Source of the DNA: Leisingera aquaemixtae
Lineage (GTDB): Bacteria > Pseudomonadota > Alphaproteobacteria > Rhodobacterales > Rhodobacteraceae
Assembly (NCBI RefSeq): GCF_019801145.1
Contig: NZ_JAHVJQ010000005.1
Span: forward strand, 310,001 to 374,000
Reading direction: 5' to 3'
Length of the DNA: 64,000 bases
This document shows positions 62,051 through 64,000 of this stretch, one piece after another. The notes beneath the pieces were generated by a model that saw only the letters and a list, made by a program, of their open reading frames with translations, was not told the origin of the DNA and ran no database searches. Each line of letters begins with the position of its first letter. Position 1 is the first letter of the stretch. A program made the position numbers and the translations under genes.

Positions 62051-62383
62051 TCAGCTTCCCGGCGCCTTGTAAGCACCCGCGATGGAGCCCGCCTTTTTCT
62101 GGATTTCGGTGAATTCATCCGAGGTGAAGGCCCGGACGGTCTTGAGGTTGCTGACCGCGCCGCTGGCGCCGGTCGCCAGCAGGCCCGCCAGCAGGCTGGA
62201 CACATCATCAATCGTGACCTTGATCGCGAAATCATGGTCCCCCGTGGTCAGATAGAATGTCTCCAGCTTTCCGCCCGCCGCCTCGACAAGGGCGCGGGCC
62301 GCGGCCTCGCGGTCGCTGGGGCTGTCGATCATCGCCTTCATCGCAGAAGACGTGTAGTTCCCGGTCACGATAAATCTTGGCAT
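62051..62383 (-). CDS. GYD-domain protein
   Basis: 110 residues of the GYD family (MPRFIVTGNYTSSAMKAMID; LTTGDHDFAIKVTIDDVSSL), a ferredoxin-like small fold of unknown role often annotated near signalling or stress genes. It is convergent with argB. The GXY-type motif is present as GNY. Confidence 0.8.
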   Translation of the reverse strand: MPRFIVTGNYTSSAMKAMIDSPSDREAAARALVEAAGGKLETFYLTTGDHDFAIKVTIDDVSSLLAGLLATGASGAVSNLKTVRAFTSDEFTEIQKKAGSIAGAYKAPGS

Positions 62384-62556
62384 TCAGTCTCTCCCTGGGG
62401 CGGAAGATGCAGGCCAGCTGCAGGCACGATGCCGGATATTCCGGCCTGCATGCCCCGCGCGGATCATAGCATGGATCACGCTTCCGGCATATGAGGAAGC
62501 CCGGCCTTGCCTGCGGGGGGCTTGCCTTTGGCCCGATATTGCGCATCGCTGGCGTT

Positions 62557-63351
62557 ATGGAGCATGAAACCCTGATCCGCCTTGCGATCTTTCTGGCCCT
62601 GTTTGCGCTGCTCGCCGCGGCAGAGGCCCGGGCGCCGCGGCGCGCGCGCAGCCTGCCGCGGCGCCGCCGCTGGCAGACCAATCTGCTGATGACCGTGCTC
62701 AACACGCTCACCCTGCGGGCGCTGGCCCTGGGCCTGCCGCTGCTGGCGGTGGGCGCGGCGCTGGACGCGGCAGAGCACGGCTGGGGGCTGCTGAATGCGC
62801 TGGCTTGGCCCGCCTGGGCAGAGCTGCTGCTGGCGGTGCTGGTGATGGATTTCGCGATCTGGCTGCAGCATCTGCTGACCCACAAGGTGCCCGTCCTGTG
62901 GCGGCTGCACCGGGTGCACCACGCCGACCGGGACATGGATGTGACCACCGCGGTGCGCTTTCATCCCGTCGAGATCGCGCTGTCGATGCTGGTGAAGATC
63001 GGGCTGGTGTACCTGCTGGGGCCGTCCGCCCTGGCCGTTGTCCTGTTCGAGGTGCTGCTGAACGGCACCGCGCTGTTCACCCACGCCAACCTGGCGCTGC
63101 CGCCGCGGCTCGACCGGGCGCTGCGCCTGCTGCTGGTTACCCCGGACATGCACCGGGTGCATCATTCGCAGCTGCGCGCCGAGCATGACAGCAATTACGG
63201 CTTTGCCCTGTCGGTCTGGGACCGCCTGTTCGGCACCTATGTGGCGCAGCCCGGCCGCGGCCACCACGGCATGACGGTGGGGCTGGAATGGCAGGACGGC
63301 CGCCCGGCGCAGCTGGGCTGGAGCCTGCTCTTGCCGTTCCGCCGCCGCTGA
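62557..63351 (+). CDS. Sterol-desaturase/fatty-acid hydroxylase superfamily protein
   Basis: 264 residues. Hydrophobic segments near 5-25, 50-75 and 85-110; the di-iron His clusters are complete (QHLLTHK, HRVHHADRD, HRVHHSQLRAEHDSNYG). It acts on a membrane lipid, perhaps a carotenoid, hopanoid or ornithine lipid. I chose ATG 62557; the open frame upstream to 62491 is less likely. Confidence 0.85.
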   Translation: MEHETLIRLAIFLALFALLAAAEARAPRRARSLPRRRRWQTNLLMTVLNTLTLRALALGLPLLAVGAALDAAEHGWGLLNALAWPAWAELLLAVLVMDFAIWLQHLLTHKVPVLWRLHRVHHADRDMDVTTAVRFHPVEIALSMLVKIGLVYLLGPSALAVVLFEVLLNGTALFTHANLALPPRLDRALRLLLVTPDMHRVHHSQLRAEHDSNYGFALSVWDRLFGTYVAQPGRGHHGMTVGLEWQDGRPAQLGWSLLLPFRRR

Positions 63352-63463
63352 GAAGCGGCAGCGGGATGACGCCGGCAGGCCCCGTCCCGGCGCTTTTGCC
63401 CTGCACCGTCCGTGCGCCGCTGCTAGGCTGCTGCAAACCCACCCGCTCCGGAGCCCCGCCCAG

Positions 63464-64000
63464 ATGAGCCTGACCGGCACCCCCGCCCCCCGCCGCAGCG
63501 GCGCCCCGTCTTATGCCGCCGCAGAGGCCGCCGCGGCAGAGGCCGGGCTGGCCGTCCAGGGTGCGCTGCACCCCGCCCGCCAGCCGGTCCAGGCGCTGGA
63601 GGGCGGCACCCTGCTGCTCCTGGGCACGGACCGCAGCTTCTGGCCGCTGCTGAAGGCTGCCCCGGAATACCGCGACGGCGCCCCGGACCCGGTCGACCGC
63701 TGGTCGGTGCGGGTGGTCGGGGCGCTGGCAGAAACTCTGGGCGGCAGCGCGTATTTTCCGTTCGGCGGGCCGCCCTACACGCCCTTCATCAACTGGGCGC
63801 TGGCGTCGGGCCGGTTTTTCACATCGCCGTCACAGATGATGGTGCATGATCAGGCCGGCATGATGATTTCCTTGCGGGGGGCCATTCATTTTGAACAGGA
63901 ATTTGACATCCCCCCTCCGCCTTTGGCAAAGTCGCCCTGCCTTAGCTGCCCTACCCGTCCCTGCCTTGCCGCCTGCCCGGTTTCGGCGCTGTCGGACGGA
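63464..64000 (+). CDS. Ferredoxin-like protein, 3' end cut by window edge
   Basis: At least 179 residues from ATG 63464. After an N-terminal domain (SAYFPFGGPPYTPFINWALA) a 4Fe-4S cysteine cluster appears at about residues 163-174 (CLSCPTRPCLAACPVSAL). The layout resembles QueG-like or nitroreductase-associated ferredoxins common in roseobacters. The gene continues past the window. Confidence 0.75.
   Translation, partial: MSLTGTPAPRRSGAPSYAAAEAAAAEAGLAVQGALHPARQPVQALEGGTLLLLGTDRSFWPLLKAAPEYRDGAPDPVDRWSVRVVGALAETLGGSAYFPFGGPPYTPFINWALASGRFFTSPSQMMVHDQAGMMISLRGAIHFEQEFDIPPPPLAKSPCLSCPTRPCLAACPVSALSDG

Noticed and set aside
1-64000. CRISPR arrays, toxin-antitoxin pairs, phage genes or restriction systems
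   Set aside because: No regular direct-repeat array and no proteins of these classes were seen; the only mobile element is the decayed IS3 copy.

Overview
The window looks like a GC-rich chromosome segment of a marine alphaproteobacterium of the Rhodobacteraceae (Roseobacter group, Leisingera/Phaeobacter/Ruegeria-like). Pointers are the two complete TRAP transporter operons, a NasTS-controlled nitrate assimilation operon, a ChoXWV-type choline transporter, the rpmH-rnpA-yidD ... yidC-MOSC-engB ... argB order, and protein sequences typical of that group. The genus is inference; no 16S or other marker gene is present.

Layout. 1-4.3 kb (minus): a TRAP transporter followed by a three-part flavin/2Fe-2S amino-acid, imino-acid or opine dehydrogenase whose third subunit runs off the left edge, with a divergent LysR gene. 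5.5-17.1 kb (plus): nitrate assimilation, nasT-nasS, an ANTAR-type leader with a terminator, then nrtA-nrtB-nrtCD-nirB-nirD-nasA. 17.2-21.3 kb: a second TRAP transporter (minus) and a divergent GntR/HutC regulator with a perfect 20-bp palindrome between them. 21.5-27.5 kb (plus): a periplasmic copper-handling operon (Met/His/Cys-rich secreted protein, lipoprotein, TolC-like lipoprotein, multicopper oxidase, cupredoxin-CusF fusion, an ABC membrane domain without ATPase, and cytochrome c). 27.7-32.1 kb: BetI-like regulator and a choline ABC transporter with an alpha/beta hydrolase gene embedded in it. 32.2-33.5 kb: MarR, a small membrane protein and a YdhR-like monooxygenase.

33.5-46.1 kb is visibly more AT-rich and reads as an accessory block. 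It holds an azoreductase, a catabolic operon (DUF1989, TRZ/ATZ-type amidohydrolase, PuuE-like deacetylase, amidase) with a LysR gene, and a divergent BMP-type ABC importer operon. It ends at a decayed IS3-family element and lies on the 3' side of a tRNA-Arg(ACG) gene. The substrate of the catabolic block is unknown; a nitrogen-rich heterocycle is the best inference. This block is my main candidate for an undescribed system.

46.4-64 kb returns to core genome: tRNA-Arg, orphan histidine kinase, flavin disulfide oxidoreductase with a TVP38-type membrane protein, rpmH-rnpA-yidD, an alpha/beta hydrolase, ttcA, a degenerate-GGDEF/EAL protein, yidC (with a hairpin over its ribosome binding site), a MOSC protein, engB, a DUF2946-type protein, a PepSY membrane protein, an SDR, argB, a GYD protein, a sterol-desaturase family protein and the start of a ferredoxin-like gene cut by the right edge.

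All functions are read from motifs and family resemblance; no database search was run.
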